Shown piece by piece: positions 24,301 to 35,750 of a stretch of DNA of 64,000 nucleotides. A program made the position numbers and the translations under genes. A model generated the notes under the pieces. It was given only the letters and a program-made list of their open reading frames with translations, had not been told where the DNA came from and did no database searches. Source of the DNA: Luzula sylvatica (taxonomy: Eukaryota > Streptophyta > Magnoliopsida > Poales > Juncaceae); assembly GCA_946800325.1 (NCBI GenBank), contig OX326959.1, forward strand, positions 4,422,501-4,486,500. The letters are read 5' to 3'. Positions within the stretch are counted from its first letter, which is position 1; each line of letters opens with the position of its first letter.

Positions 24301-24654
24301 GAGCAAAAGAAATAAGATTAGAGAATACATAGTTGTGAACTACTAAAAGTTTCAAATAAAGAGATGAACATAACAAATCCAAAATAAATCATAACAAAAT
24401 ACTAATAAAACATTACAAATCCAAATAAATCATAATAAAAGTATATCGTGACTTGATCCGTCCGTCTCCGTCTCCGACTTACTCTTGATACGTCCATCTC
24501 TTTCTCTCTCGATACATGGCAGTGAGTAGTTCTCTCTCTCCTCTCTCTCTCTCTTTTTACGAGTGTTAAACTGAATGAGATGGGTTTAACTGACATGGCA
24601 CACCAACAGGTGCCACGTCAGATTCGAAAAAAAATTCGAGGAAAATATATATGG
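21317..24654. other. Intergenic DNA flanking the copia insertion
   Basis: The phrase TACGCTGAA(C/T)T(C/G) recurs near 12485, 21349 and 21489, indicating duplications in the target sequence. A GA-rich block lies at 21890-22030 and a TC-rich leader-like block ending CTAGGGTTTTCG at 23370-23460, but no gene body follows either. The phrase AAAGTATATCGTGACTTG occurs twice (about 24266 and 24438). ORFs here (22036, 23210, 23737) show no domain. Confidence 0.4.
24590..24621. repeat. Inverted repeat CTGACATGGCA / TGCCACGTCAG
   Basis: Two 11-bp arms match at 10 of 11 positions around a 10-nt loop. A related TGCCACATCAGCACC occurs at 23325-23340. Confidence 0.6.
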
Positions 24655-26140
24655 TTTGTATCATTGCTGCAAATGAATTGGGTTTGACATTTTTTTATGT
24701 ATTAGATCTAATAAAAAAATTATAATTTACAATTTGGAATTAAGCCTTCAAATGAATTGGGTTTTACATTTTTTACATATATTAGGCCTAATAAAAAAAT
24801 TAGAATTTAGAATTTGTACTTAGACCTAATAAAAAATTTAGAATTTGGCCTTAAACCATCAAATGAATTGGGTTTGACATTTTCTTTTATGTAGTAGGCC
24901 TAATAAAAATTTTGAATTTAAAATTTGGACTTAGACCTTCAAATAAATTGGGTTTCACATTTTTTTTTATGTATTATTGCCTAATAAAAAATTTTGAATT
25001 TTGAATTTTGACTTAGACTTAATAAAAAAATTTAGAATTTGGACTTAGATCTTTAAATGAATTGATTCGGCTTTTTTTTTAAATGTATTAGGCCTTATAA
25101 AAAATTTCGAATTTCGTATTTGGACTTAGAACTTCAAATGAATTGGGTTTGGCATTTTATTTATGTATGAGGCCGAATAAACAATTTAGAATTTAGAATT
25201 TGGACTTGGACCTAATAAAAAATTTAGAATTTCGACATAGACCTTCGAATGAATTGGGTTTGACATTTTTTTTATTTATTAGGCCTAATAAAAAAATTTA
25301 GAATTTAGAATTTGGACTTTAGACCTAATAAAATTTTTAGAATTTTGACTTGGGTCTTGAAATAAATTGGGTTTGGGATTTTATTTATTATTATGCCTAA
25401 TGAAAATTTTAGAATTTAGAATTTGGACTTAGACCTAATAAAAAATTTTAAATTTGGACTTAGACCTTCAAATGAATTGGGTTCGACATTTTTTTTATGT
25501 ATTAGGCCTAATAAAGAATTTATAATTTGGACTTAGACATTCAAATGAATTGGGTTTGGCATTTTGTTATGTATTGGGCCTAATAAAAAATTTAGTATTT
25601 GGACTTAAACCTTCAAATGAATTGAGTTTGACATATTTTTTTATGTATTAGACTAATAAAAAATTTAGAATTTAGAATTTGGACTTAGACCTAATAAAAA
25701 AATTTAGAATTTAGAATTTGGACTTAGACCTAATAAAAAATTTAGAATTTGGGCTTAGACCTTCAAATGAATTGAGTTTGGAAAAAAAAATTATGTTAGG
25801 CCTAATGAAAAATTTATAATTTTTTTTTTTTTTTGAGTAAATTCGGAGAGGGCTCAAAGTCCCCCTTCCAAACACAATCTCCTTTTTTTTTTTTAAATTT
25901 TTTTTTTTATTACAAACCCGTAGGCCACACACTCTATTCACTTATTTAACATTTAATACATAATCCAGTGTCCCCGTCGGAAATCGAACCCCACACCTCT
26001 CGCTCCCTAGCCAAGAGGTGTGACCAACTAGGCCAACTCTAGTTGGCAAAAAATTTATAATTTAGAATTTAAACTTATACCTAATAAAAAATTTAGAATT
26101 TGCACTTAGACCTTCAAATGAATTGGGTTTGGAATTTTTT
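24655..26140. repeat. Degenerate ~80-bp minisatellite, about 13 units
   Basis: The unit reads AAATGAATTGGGTTTGACA, a T run, TATGTATTAGGCCTAATAAA, then AATTTAGAATTTGGACTTAG and ACCTTC. Starts of AAATGAATTGGGTT-like phrases recur near 24671, 24750, 24860, 24940, 25056, 25136, 25246, 25362, 25468, 25545, 25617, 25767 and 26117. Units differ by substitutions and by a sub-duplication of the AATTTAGAATTT block. A SINE interrupts the array at 25823-26047. Confidence 0.9.
25823..26047 (-). mobile_element. tRNA-derived SINE with 15-bp target duplication
   Basis: On the minus strand there is an A-box-like TGGCCTAGTTGGT and a B-box GGTTCGATTTCC at tRNA-like spacing near the 5' end, and a T-rich left edge equals a 3' poly(A) tail. 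Direct repeats AAAAATTTATAATTT flank it (25808-25822 and 26049-26063). The insertion splits one unit of the surrounding minisatellite. It is not a functional tRNA gene. Confidence 0.88.
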
Positions 26141-26279
26141 TATGAGAATTATATTCAAATGTATTTATTACCTATTAATTATACAATTACATTTATACGA
26201 TTTAAGTTTATATATGTTCCGTATATATTTATATATGTCTAATTATTTTTTAAACTTTTCCGATCGATATTTTTGAATA

Positions 26280-27205
26280 ATAACATATGCCTTTTAGGCT
26301 ATTATTTATGCATTAGTAAATATAACTTTTTCTTTTGCTTAGACAATGTATTTGCGTTGTATTAATTAAAAAAAAATGTTGTATGGATACGTCGATGTGG
26401 TGACACGGCGACGCGTATCGAATACGGAAATACGATAATTTAATATGATTTATGATATGATACGAATGGTACAGATAAATTAGGGTTTTTAAAGTATTCG
26501 CACAATATTATAACAATATATCTTATATTAATAACCATATATTGTCCTCTACATGGCTACATGCACAAAATTAAATTAATTGAAAACTGAAATGATGATA
26601 CGGCGACGTATCTGTGTTTTGTGGAAACTATGATAGTTCTAATTCAAGTTTTTTAATTAATTGGAAACTGAAATTAAATTTAAGTAATATAAAATCAATC
26701 AAGTGAAAGAAAAATGGCAGAAATATAATGTTATAATATTTATATATTCTAATTTAGTGTCAGAAATGACAGAAATACCAATTAACAAATAACTCTTTAA
26801 TGTCAAAATATTATTTTATTATCATAAATCTGTGTAATGTCAAAATGTTATAATATTGCTATATTCTATTTTAGTGTGTATATATACTTTTTAATATTTT
26901 GATATTATTTTCAGTGCAAATATAATATTTTTGGTATTAATATATCATTTTCAATATGAATATACTAATTTCAAGATCAATAAACTATTTATGGTATTAA
27001 TATACTGTTTTTATGAACAAACTGAATTTTAAGTTTTTTATAATCTCTAATATTAGAAACTGTGATAATATAACTTCGTGCTTAATAAATATAAATAGTA
27101 TATGTTTTATTAAAAAGTAATCCGAATATTTAGTGAAATAGAAATATAATATTAAATACAAGGTTTATTAATTGAACATCATACTTCAACAATTACAATT
27201 ATGTG
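26280..27205 (+). repeat. Dispersed repeat R1, copy 1
   Basis: It aligns in inverted orientation with 42715-43610. Shared phrases include GCCTTTTAGGCTATTATTTA, a CG-rich word cluster (GATACGTCGATG ... GGCGACGCGTATCGA), CCAATTAACAA, GTATTAATATACTGTTTTTA and TACTTCAACAATTAC. There is no coding frame. The CG-rich GATACG/CGTATC words near one end resemble subterminal repeats of DNA transposons, but clear terminal repeats were not found. Confidence 0.75.
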
Positions 27206-28199
27206 GGCCCCACTTTCATGTGTCAAAGTAATTTCAACACACATTTTATGCAGGGGATTTTGATATTTATGCTTCCAAAAGTTAAAAACATCACTATGTA
27301 ACCCTTAAAATATAAAAATAAAATACGTATGATCTCAAATATTTAAAATATATAATAAATAAATTAAAACTGCATAAACTTGATAAATTTAGGATTAAGT
27401 TCAGAATTTAGATATTTCATATAATTTATATTAAAATCCCACTTAAAATATATTTCTGATTTTTGAAGAATAAATTTGATATTTTTGTTTTTTAGAGAAT
27501 AAATATGTAAATTCCACTTAAAATCCCAGAAAACCAATATTGATTTATAAGATTAAAAATAATAATATATTAATATGTTAAGAATGGAGGATATCCTAAG
27601 TTTTCTTTAAACTTTTTGTATTGTCAAATCACATACTCACATCGTATTACCGTATTAAACAATATATTTTTCGGCAAATTTGCATACTCTTAAGGATGAA
27701 AAACTGAGTAATTATTTTGATTAATACTTTTACTGATATTGATGTTCAAATAAATCTTAAGGATATTAAAGCATAGCAACAAGCATAATATATTGAATTA
27801 TTATCATAACTTGAAGTTATGTAAAATCAGAATGTAATAATATTAGTATTAGTATATACATAATGTTCGAATCATATGAATTTAATATGAACAAATTAAA
27901 TATTTATGTGAATAATATTTTTTATTTTAATTTATTAGTTTTAATTAGCAAATGTCTTATAATGTGACCCATATTTATAATTAATATTTTTTTCTTTCCG
28001 TAAATGATTATGAAATGCAATTAGGCCTATGAGTCTATGACTCATGGACGGAGATTTAGTTTGTTTTATTATGGAAACATGCGTAGGTTTTTTATGCATT
28101 GAATTATTAAGACACCATTAATACCATTCGAAAGGTAAAATATTAAAAAAATATTAATTTTTTTTATCAAAACGGTTAATAAAAATTAGTTTTTCATGA
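27206..28199. other. AT-rich intergenic DNA
   Basis: No gene is supported. At 27460-27530 the phrases GAATAAATTTGATATTTTTG and GAATAAATATGTAAATTCC again resemble the terminal zone of Mutator-like elements seen at 39.2 and 40.2 kb. Confidence 0.45.
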
Positions 28200-28721
28200 A
28201 ACAACAATAACAAAAACTAATAGTTAAAATAAAAATTAGTTGTCATAATTATTTTTTTCTTGAGAAAACTAACATCAAATAATAATAAAATAAACAACAA
28301 TATTGAAACAAACACCTTGAATTTATATAGATAAAAAAATATCCCTAATTTTGTTCTTATTATGTTATATTAGTTTTTCATGAAACGACAATACATAAAT
28401 ATTAAACTTATATGCATATAATATACAGTAAGTGTTTTTTGTAATGATAATATGTTTAAAAATATTTATGAATTTCGTTAAAATTAATAATAAAATGTCT
28501 AAAATTATTTTTTATTAATTATCAAATATGAAAATGGAAAAGACATTTTAGTCCAAAAAATATTTAACATCAGTCAAAGCTAGATTTAACCTCTACATAG
28601 ATATTTGAAAAAAGAAGTGGTTCAAGGTGATTTTTTGGAGTATCCAAAAAATGAGTTTCTTTTTAATATTCAAAAATAGTTGGGATTATTTTGAATCTTC
28701 TTAAAATAGTTTAAAAGGTTG

Positions 28722-28734
28722 GCTATATAAAGAC
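28722..28734 (+). promoter_or_regulatory. TATA box of small-gene copy B
   Basis: GGTTGGCTATATAAAGACA lies about 100 nt before the ATG, matching the position of the TATA box in copies A and C. The start of transcription would be expected about 25-35 bp downstream, giving a GAA-rich leader of roughly 70 nt. Confidence 0.7.
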
Positions 28735-28771
28735 ATGATAGAGGGAAATAAGAGCATACTGTGATTGCAAC

Positions 28772-28812
28772 GCAAGAAGAAGAAGAAGAAGAAGAAGAAG
28801 AAGAAGAAGAGA
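28772..28812. repeat. (GAA)n microsatellite in the leader of copy B
   Basis: About a dozen AAG/GAA units lie between the TATA box and the ATG. Copies A and C have shorter GAA runs at the same place, so the tract is part of the shared leader. Confidence 0.85.
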
Positions 28813-28828
28813 AGTACAAACAATCAAA

Positions 28829-28984
28829 ATGGCGAGTTTGTTAACCTTAATCGAAGATCAAATTGAATATCTCAAGGAGAAACTCAAGAGAATGAAACAA
28901 AAGAAGAAAGACAAAAAGGAGGAAAAACGTCTCGCAAAAAGAAGAGCAAATGTTATGAACGAATCCGATTTGATGTACTTATGA
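28829..28984 (+). CDS. Small basic coiled-helix protein, 51 residues, unknown family
   Basis: The ATG at 28829 opens a 51-codon frame ending TGA at 28984. The product begins MASLLTLIEDQIEYLKEKLK, continues with an Arg/Lys/Glu-rich stretch (RMKQKKKDKKEEKRLAKRR) and ends MNESDLMYL. About 40% of residues are Lys, Arg or Glu, so a single charged helix, possibly a coiled coil with nuclear-localisation-like clusters, is likely; function is unknown. The same gene occurs at 10256-10414 (minus, nonsense codon) and, diverged, at 42311-42484. Its own TATA box and leader precede it. Because of its size it would be missed by length-filtered annotation. An alternative is that it is a fragment of a transposon gene. 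Confidence 0.6.
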   Translation: MASLLTLIEDQIEYLKEKLKRMKQKKKDKKEEKRLAKRRANVMNESDLMYL

Positions 28985-29505
28985 ATAAGTAGTATGTAAT
29001 AATATGATGATACTTTTAATGAATTCATTTTGTGTAAATACTTGTCTATTTTTAAAGAATTAATTTATGTAAATATTTGTTTGTGCTTGTATATCAATAT
29101 TTTTATTTTGTAATATTTTCTTTCTAGATTTATGTGGACACATAGTAATAAATAGTGTTAATAAATAAATTTAAATAATGTAATGCATTCTTCAATACAT
29201 TTCTGTCGGATTCATCAACACATTCTTTAGATGTCAATTAACACGTTTAATTAATTTGATAATTAACAATAACAAATTCATTAGAAATTATTAATCCGAT
29301 TAGGTATTATTTATATATTAATCTTCTTCAATTATGTGGCATGTATTAATTAAGTATGTTAATTAAGACTGAGAGCATGTTTGATATTAGGGCTTGATTA
29401 TTCCTAATGCATTCACTAAACTCTGATTGCATTTTTTATTTATATATCATGACAAATTTAAATTGAAAGTATATCTATAGTTATTATTTTTTGATGCGCC
29501 TCATA

Positions 29506-31502
29506 TGTCACGACCCAAAATAAGATAACGTGAACAACACACTAAAACTATAAACATATGAGCAATAGCAGAGTCAAAAACACACAATATAAAACAAGTT
29601 GGCATAAAAGATAACCTACAACTATCCAATATACATATGGTCGATACAAACAAACACAACTAAACGAAATATGGTAATTGGTACTCGCACACTCCGCTAA
29701 GCTCGTAATCTACAAGAATGCCACTGCCACCTCAAGTGCTACCTGGAAATGTTGGCTGAGAGTTAGATAAGTAAAATAATATTTAATTATTATTTACTAT
29801 CGACACGACCACGATGACCGACTACTACAACTAACACGAATTCTGCAAAAAAATACGACAACTACTACTACAGAATTCTCATCGTGAAACCATGAGGATA
29901 ACAACACGAGACACACTCGGAGACTAGTACCCCCGGATCAGCTTGAGGTACAAGTCAATCACTACACTAACCACTTCGATAAGGTCGGCACCACACGGGA
30001 CCCCACATAGACAAATACCCCGATCAGCTTGAGGTAAGAGTCCATCCTGCACTCTAATACAAGAGTGGTGTCTCCAACCCCGCCACAATTGAAGACACGC
30101 CCCCTCGATCAGCTTGAGGAGACCGTACTGCTACGTCTAACAGTTCGCAAGTTCGGGAGCGACCCGAAGATGCACCTCTGGCCAGGAACCACTAAAATGT
30201 CCAAACATGGGTTTCCTTATCTACCGCTCATCCTCACTACGAATAGACCTACATCAACAATAATCCTACATACTACCAAGAACTACACCTATTCTACAGA
30301 TAAAATGATACATAAATAAATGAAGAGTCAATTTCAGTAATCATAATTACTGCTAATAGAATCGTCTCGAAATAAGCTTTCCAACGGAACCAAGAACACG
30401 CAAAACGGAGACTGAATGAAGAAGTTATGAACAAAATACGAAGACGTGACACACGAAATCTGGTTCGGTACACCCGTCAAAGAACTAATCAACTACGATA
30501 CTTCCACTTATCCGACATACCGGAATAACTAATAACCACGAGATGAAACCCTAAACGGGATACGAGAGGAACGATCGACACGAGAACAACTCAGCCATGT
30601 GTTTTATATTGGCCAAAACGCTCACCAATCCAACCATTATTTAGTTGGACGTTATCAAGCGATTAAGCCTTTTCTCCATTGTAGAATTGTGCCCCTGAAA
30701 ATTTTATGTCTTGCAAAATTACGAAAATACCCCTGATATTCAGAATTTGATCTAGGGTTTGAGGATACCGGGTTAAAGGATCTTGACTCAAAACCAAACA
30801 TAAACCCGACGCATTTAACAACAAACAACTCAATTGTATCACTTCTTTTCTTCCGAAAAACCGAAACCCTAATTTTTACCCTTTCTCGATGGAAGCCTAA
30901 TAGATGATCGAAACGCCATTATTCGAGCGGCCGAATCATCACGGCACCATCCTTGTATCCCAAAACAATCTATGAAACCTTAAAATCCAGAATCACTTTA
31001 CCCCCAAAAATCTAGGGTTTTCGACAAGGAAATCTCAGAAAGCTCAAATCGATCTTGCAATCGGTTTCCATGGCAGTAAGTATGAAGCATGCTATGAATT
31101 AGATTAGAAAATAGATTTATAACCTCAAAACTTTGAGCTCCTTGGCTTAGACAACTCCCCCACCACCTATCCTGGCTGCCTTGATGGAGTAGACTTCGAA
31201 AACGAGCTCTCTTTCTTCTTTTCTCCTCTTGAATCACTTGTTCTCTTCCTCTTCTCCAATCTCCTCTTCTTTCCTTCTTCTTCTTGCTCCTCACTCTATT
31301 GCCACGAAATTATGTGTTATGGCCAGAATAGAAGGGTCTAGAATGAGCTAAATAATGTAATACACATGACAAGGGTTTAGGTGTGAAAGGGGGTTAATGA
31401 TCTTTGTCATTTTTGCATTTTAATCCCTCATTTCTCTTGTAATTATTTTCTGTCCATAATTTTCTTGTATTAAATTATTGACATAACTTCCTTGATATAA
31501 CA
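29506..31502. mobile_element. Solo LTR of a Ty3/gypsy-type element (1,997 bp)
   Basis: It starts TGTCACGACCC, a beginning I associate with plant Ty3/gypsy LTRs of the Tekay/Del kind, and ends GATATAACA. The ends show the TGT...ACA inverted form and are flanked by the 5-bp duplication TCATA (29501-29505 and 31503-31507). The motif GATCAGCTTGAGG occurs three times at about 29937, 30024 and 30107. No internal domains or second LTR are present, so it is a product of LTR-LTR recombination. Small ORFs within (30065, 30998) are incidental. Confidence 0.78.
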
Positions 31503-31507
31503 TCATA

Positions 31508-32485
31508 TGAACCGTTACTCTTGAAAAATATGAGTGTAGATGGACTATATGAAGTATATATTTTCCTAAATTTCTACATGATGTTCAGGACAATTTTGTG
31601 TTTATTTTTTGTTTGGAATTTTATAAGGATAAAAATAAAATTACATCTTAAACCTAACTTCTCATTTTTAATTTTTTAAAAAAAATGTAATTTGGTACTG
31701 TGTTCTGTGTTCGGAACATTAGATTTGTTATTTTAACTTGTTATTTTGGTTTGTATAACAAGGATGATTTTCAAATTACGTATTTTATTAATTTTGAGAT
31801 ATATCATGACAAAAAAAAGTTTCCATGGTATATTTGAAATTTAGAAAAGATATTGTGTAAAAGAAAGGAGTGAAATATTCATGTAATTATTACCATAAGT
31901 AATAAATTAGAAGTTTAAAGGCATGTGTGTAATAATCATGTATATTTTATTTGAGAGAGAAAGTGGGAGCTAGATAACCCTTCCTTTGATCATTGTCTTG
32001 TCACGTATTTACCCCTCCCATTAAATTTACCTCACTTTGGAGCCAAATCAGGAGGCCACGTCATCCGCTACTGTTCATCCTCTTCAGCGTTATTGTTCAC
32101 ATCATTTTACTATTCACATGTTTACTGTTCACCGAATTTACTGGTCTTGCTTTTACTGTTCACATATATTTATTTTTTTTACCTAGCTGCGTCTTTTATG
32201 CGTCTGTGTACCAAGCTGCGTTTTTTTGTGCTTATTATAACAATTTTGATTGGTAAATTTCACATGTCTGATATTCTAAATAAAACATTTGAATTTTTCT
32301 TTTGGAACATATGATACGCTTTCAGGAGGAAAAAAGTCTGTATTTATTACGTAATACTTGTGAGACTATTTAATATCAGAGTTTTTTTTTTAATTAACAT
32401 TTGGATAAAATTGAAAAGTTTGATTTGTACTTGTAACGTTTTAGATAAAATTATTATTTTATGATCATAAAAATTTTTGAAATAT
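31508..32485. other. Intergenic DNA with TACTGTTCAC repeats
   Basis: At 32072-32164 the word TACTGTTCA(C/T) and close variants (TATTGTTCAC, TACTATTCAC) appear five times, about 20-35 bp apart. The region may belong to the non-autonomous Helitron-like element ending at 32513. No gene is supported; the ORF at 31993-32256 spans the repeats. Confidence 0.5.
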
Positions 32486-32513
32486 CGCAGCGAAGCGCGA
32501 GAAATATTTCTAG
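32486..32513 (+). mobile_element. Helitron-like 3' terminus (element extends to the left)
   Basis: The hairpin CGCAGCGAAGCGCG is followed by a 10-nt AT-rich spacer and CTAG, then host T. It is related in sequence to the tails at 7.55, 33.64 and 35.75 kb. The 5' TC end was not found. Confidence 0.55.
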
Positions 32514-33409
32514 TCAGTATAATAATTGAAAACAACCAACATCAGAAAAATTAAAGGCGAACAAAGAATTTGTGTATGAATTGTCTTTGATTTTGGATTG
32601 TTTTATTCTTCTCTTATTTGGCCAAATTTATTTTGCCTTCAATTTCATATTCATAATATTTGGTTAAATCATGGACATAATGTTTATGTAAGTTTTACGA
32701 GTCCATTTTCTCATTGTGCTCTTAATAAGGATTACAGTTTTGAGTTTATGTAACAAAGATAAATTTTGAAATTACATATTTTGTTGTTTGAAAAGTACAA
32801 CAAATTTTTGTTCACGAATGTAACATTTTAGTTTGGGCAATTTCGTACTAGTATAAGTGTTTTTTTTTAGAATTTGCATAATATACACATAACTAATGAC
32901 AACATAACTAAGAAATATGGGTTACGAATTTACTTGTTAGTATAATCTGTATATTTAATATTAACTTAAATCGCATAAGTGAAATAGTATATCTGATAAG
33001 TAAGAATATAATATAATTCTCATAATTTTACCAAAACCAATTTTTTGAAAGTATTGAAGTCCAAATTCTAAAATCTTTACTATGACCCAAATTATTTGAT
33101 GCATATTGTGTTTAATTTATTTTTTCATTTTTTTAATGATAAAAATTAGGATATGAATATTTCATTTTTTTTAATGCATATGTGCCATCAAGATATGAAT
33201 ATTTCATTTTTTTTATTTCACTGTTATTTTATACCAAGTCCAAATATAAAAAAAATATATATATATATATATTTAATACGAAAAAGTTAGCACGTCTAGT
33301 ATATATTATACTCCGTATAATATATGTATCATGCGTAATATATTTTTCATCTCTGCATATAATATATTTCCGTGCAGGCATACATTTTACTCTTTATTAC
33401 TCCATTTTC

Positions 33410-33470
33410 GACATGAACTTGGATTATCATACCAACCAATTTCAATTATTATGAATATAATAATTCTTTT
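33410..33470. repeat. Short dispersed repeat shared with 40335-40385
   Basis: ATCATACCAACCAATTTCA followed by (A/G)TTATTAT(G/A)AA occurs at both places. Nearby, ATACATTTTACTCTTTATTA is duplicated at about 33382 and 33610. Confidence 0.6.
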
Positions 33471-33635
33471 TTATGAGTTTGAGAATCTCGTGGACCGAAG
33501 ATTTGATTTAGTATGGTCGAGAAGTTCGGTTATTGGATAATCAAATCGAACAAATTGCCACTCTTAAAATATTTTGTGTCTTTCCATATAATATATTTTG
33601 GTGCATCAGTATACATTTTACTCTTTATTACTCTA

Positions 33636-33662
33636 CTAGGAAAATACCCGCGCTTCGCTGCG
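33636..33662 (-). mobile_element. Helitron-like 3' terminus (element extends to the right)
   Basis: CTAG followed by a spacer and CCGCGCTTCGCTGCG, the mirror image of the 32.5-kb tail and nearly identical to the 7.55-kb tail. It is preceded by host A. With the tail at 35.75 kb it brackets a 2.1-kb segment with both tails pointing outwards. Confidence 0.55.
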
Positions 33663-34553
33663 AATATAATAATATAATTATATATTTTTTTTATTAAATA
33701 AAAATATAAGTATAATTAATTGTATTCTTACATTAAAAAGTCTTTTAAAACAAAACATTTCAATATAAACAAATTAAAATCGTTGACAAGCATCATTAAT
33801 AATATTGTTGTTACAATCATATAAAATAGAAATACAAATAATTAAATATTAGGATCATTTATAATTTATTAATCCCATAAAAATAATTAAATAATTAAAT
33901 ATTAGGGCCATTTATTAATCCCATAAAAAATATTATAACAAATTAATATTTTAAAACATATTAATCACTTCACAAAATTGTGTACTTATATGCATATTAT
34001 TTTGGGTGGATTTCAAAAAAGTTCTAAAATTAGTAAATTTATAATTTATTTGTTATTTTCGCATATTATTTTATATTATTTCGCATATTATTTGAGACAA
34101 TGTTGTTTAACTAATGAATTCAATTACAATTAGTTCCTTTTAAGTCAATTATTATTCTATATTAATGAAAAAAAAATTATCATTTCTTGATACATGAATG
34201 AGCGTGGACATGATTGCTTAAGGAATTTGATACAACACGCCAGCTTTACGCAAATCACAACATGAACTATTACTCTACACCTATTCTTTATTTCAGTTGG
34301 ATTTGATTACTTAGCTAGGAATATGGCCGAGTGAGATATTTAACACCTAAACATTAAAAATGTCAACTCAATTAACGACAATTATATAGTAGTGTTGTCA
34401 TTCAAGAATATTATTGTACATAACCTAACAAAATTCAATGCACAAGTTATGCTCAAATTACATTTATTCCTTATAGAAATAACTATTATTGTACACCTAA
34501 TCTTATTTTCAGAAATACCAATATGATCATTGACATCTAAACTTCAAATTTAT

Positions 34554-34975
34554 TTATCCTCCCTTTAAATTTTCAACCATTCTAAGCTCTCACAATGAAC
34601 CACGTGTATTTTTTTCCCATTGAATTAAAAAAGATTCATTCACATGAAACATTGACTTTGATATACTTTTTGATTTTGTCTCTCAAATTATTCATTGATA
34701 TTATATTTTCATCAATTCTCATTTCTCTCCAAACCATTTCTTGCAAGATCATAATCTTCTTAAATTATCCTCCCTTTAAATTTTCAACCATTCTAAGCTC
34801 TCACAATGAACCACGTGTATTTTTTTCCCATTGAATTAAAAAAGATTCATTCACATGAAACATTGACTTTGATATACTTTTTGATTTTGTCTCTCAAATT
34901 ATTCATTGATATTATATTTTCATCAATTCTCATTTCTCTCCAAACCATTTCTTGCAAGATCATAATCTTCTTAAA
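34554..34975. repeat. Apparently perfect 211-bp tandem duplication
   Basis: Copies at 34554-34764 and 34765-34975 look identical on reading, so the event is recent. The same small open frame appears in both copies with no domain, so I do not call it a gene. Confidence 0.92.
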
Positions 34976-35039
34976 TAAACCACATAAATATATTCTCCAT
35001 TTTATACTCTTTCGTTTGAGATCTTGAAAGCTATGTGTT

Positions 35040-35290
35040 AGCTTCAAATGTGCATCTCATGTATAAGCATGATGTACATGTATTTGTATTTGTAAGTGTC
35101 TTTCAATGACATTTTTTATGTACCTCATATATGTGCAAGATGTATACTAAATGTCTTTCATGATATACTAAATGCTAAATGTCTTTTAATGGAATGGTCT
35201 TCAATGGAATGGTCTTTTTACGTATCTCATGTATGTGCATGGTTTATAGGTATTTGTATGTGGTTTTCAATGAATGAAATGATCTTTTTA
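35040..35290. repeat. Degenerate repeat around CTCATGTATGTGCATG
   Basis: Phrases like TCTCATGTATAAGCATG, CTCATATATGTGCAAG and TCTCATGTATGTGCATGG recur with TTTTTA(C/T)GTA and GTCTTTCAATG around them, indicating an old tandem series. Confidence 0.55.
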
Positions 35291-35721
35291 CATAACTATC
35301 CATAAACTTGAAGATTGCGATTGTTGTGTGTTTTAATTTAAGATAATAAAATTAACATATTCATAATAATTTATTTTTACTACTATATATGTATAATATG
35401 ATTATTTTACTAAGGCATATTAACAACGAGAACATTAGTTTTTAGTAATATGACAACTAAAAAACAAATGTTCAAAAAGATTTTCAATATTTTTTTTATG
35501 ATTCATGGTTCTAACATGGAATTTGGAGTAGCGCGAGTTTTTTTTGGTACAGATGATCAGTTACAATAACTTTTGATAATTTGACCATATATTATGTTTA
35601 TATTACTATCATTTTTATATAGTCACTTCGTGTTGGTTAATTTTTATATAATTTGAAAAAATTGAATTAAAGAGTAACTAATTATTAAATAATATAAATA
35701 ATGATCATAAAAAATAAAAAA

Positions 35722-35749
35722 CCGCCGTGAAGCGCGGACAATGTCCTAG
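35722..35749 (+). mobile_element. Helitron-like 3' terminus (element extends to the left)
   Basis: The hairpin CCGCCGTGAAGCGCGG is followed by an 8-nt spacer and CTAG, then host T. The preceding ATGATCATAAAAA is shared with the tail at 32.5 kb, so both belong to one family. Confidence 0.55.
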
Positions 35750-35750
35750 T

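Larger units (their letters stand above)
28200..29370 (+). repeat. Small-gene repeat R2, copy B
   Basis: It is homologous over about 1.1-1.2 kb to copy A at 9770-11010 in opposite orientation. The homology covers far upstream AT-rich DNA, promoter, gene and 3' region. A duplication that includes regulatory and flanking sequence shows the copy was made at DNA level, not through a spliced mRNA. Confidence 0.8.

Noticed and set aside
25970..26047. tRNA gene on the minus strand
   Set aside because: Same reasoning: SINE head, with flanking direct repeats.
34595..35027. Duplicated small membrane-protein gene
   Set aside because: Both ORFs are the same AT-rich repeat read twice; one loses its end at the duplication joint and there is no other coding evidence.
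33636..35749. Single TIR transposon with ACTAGGA ends
   Set aside because: The apparent inverted repeats are limited to the hairpin tails, and the same tails occur singly at 7.55 and 32.5 kb, which fits Helitron 3' ends better.
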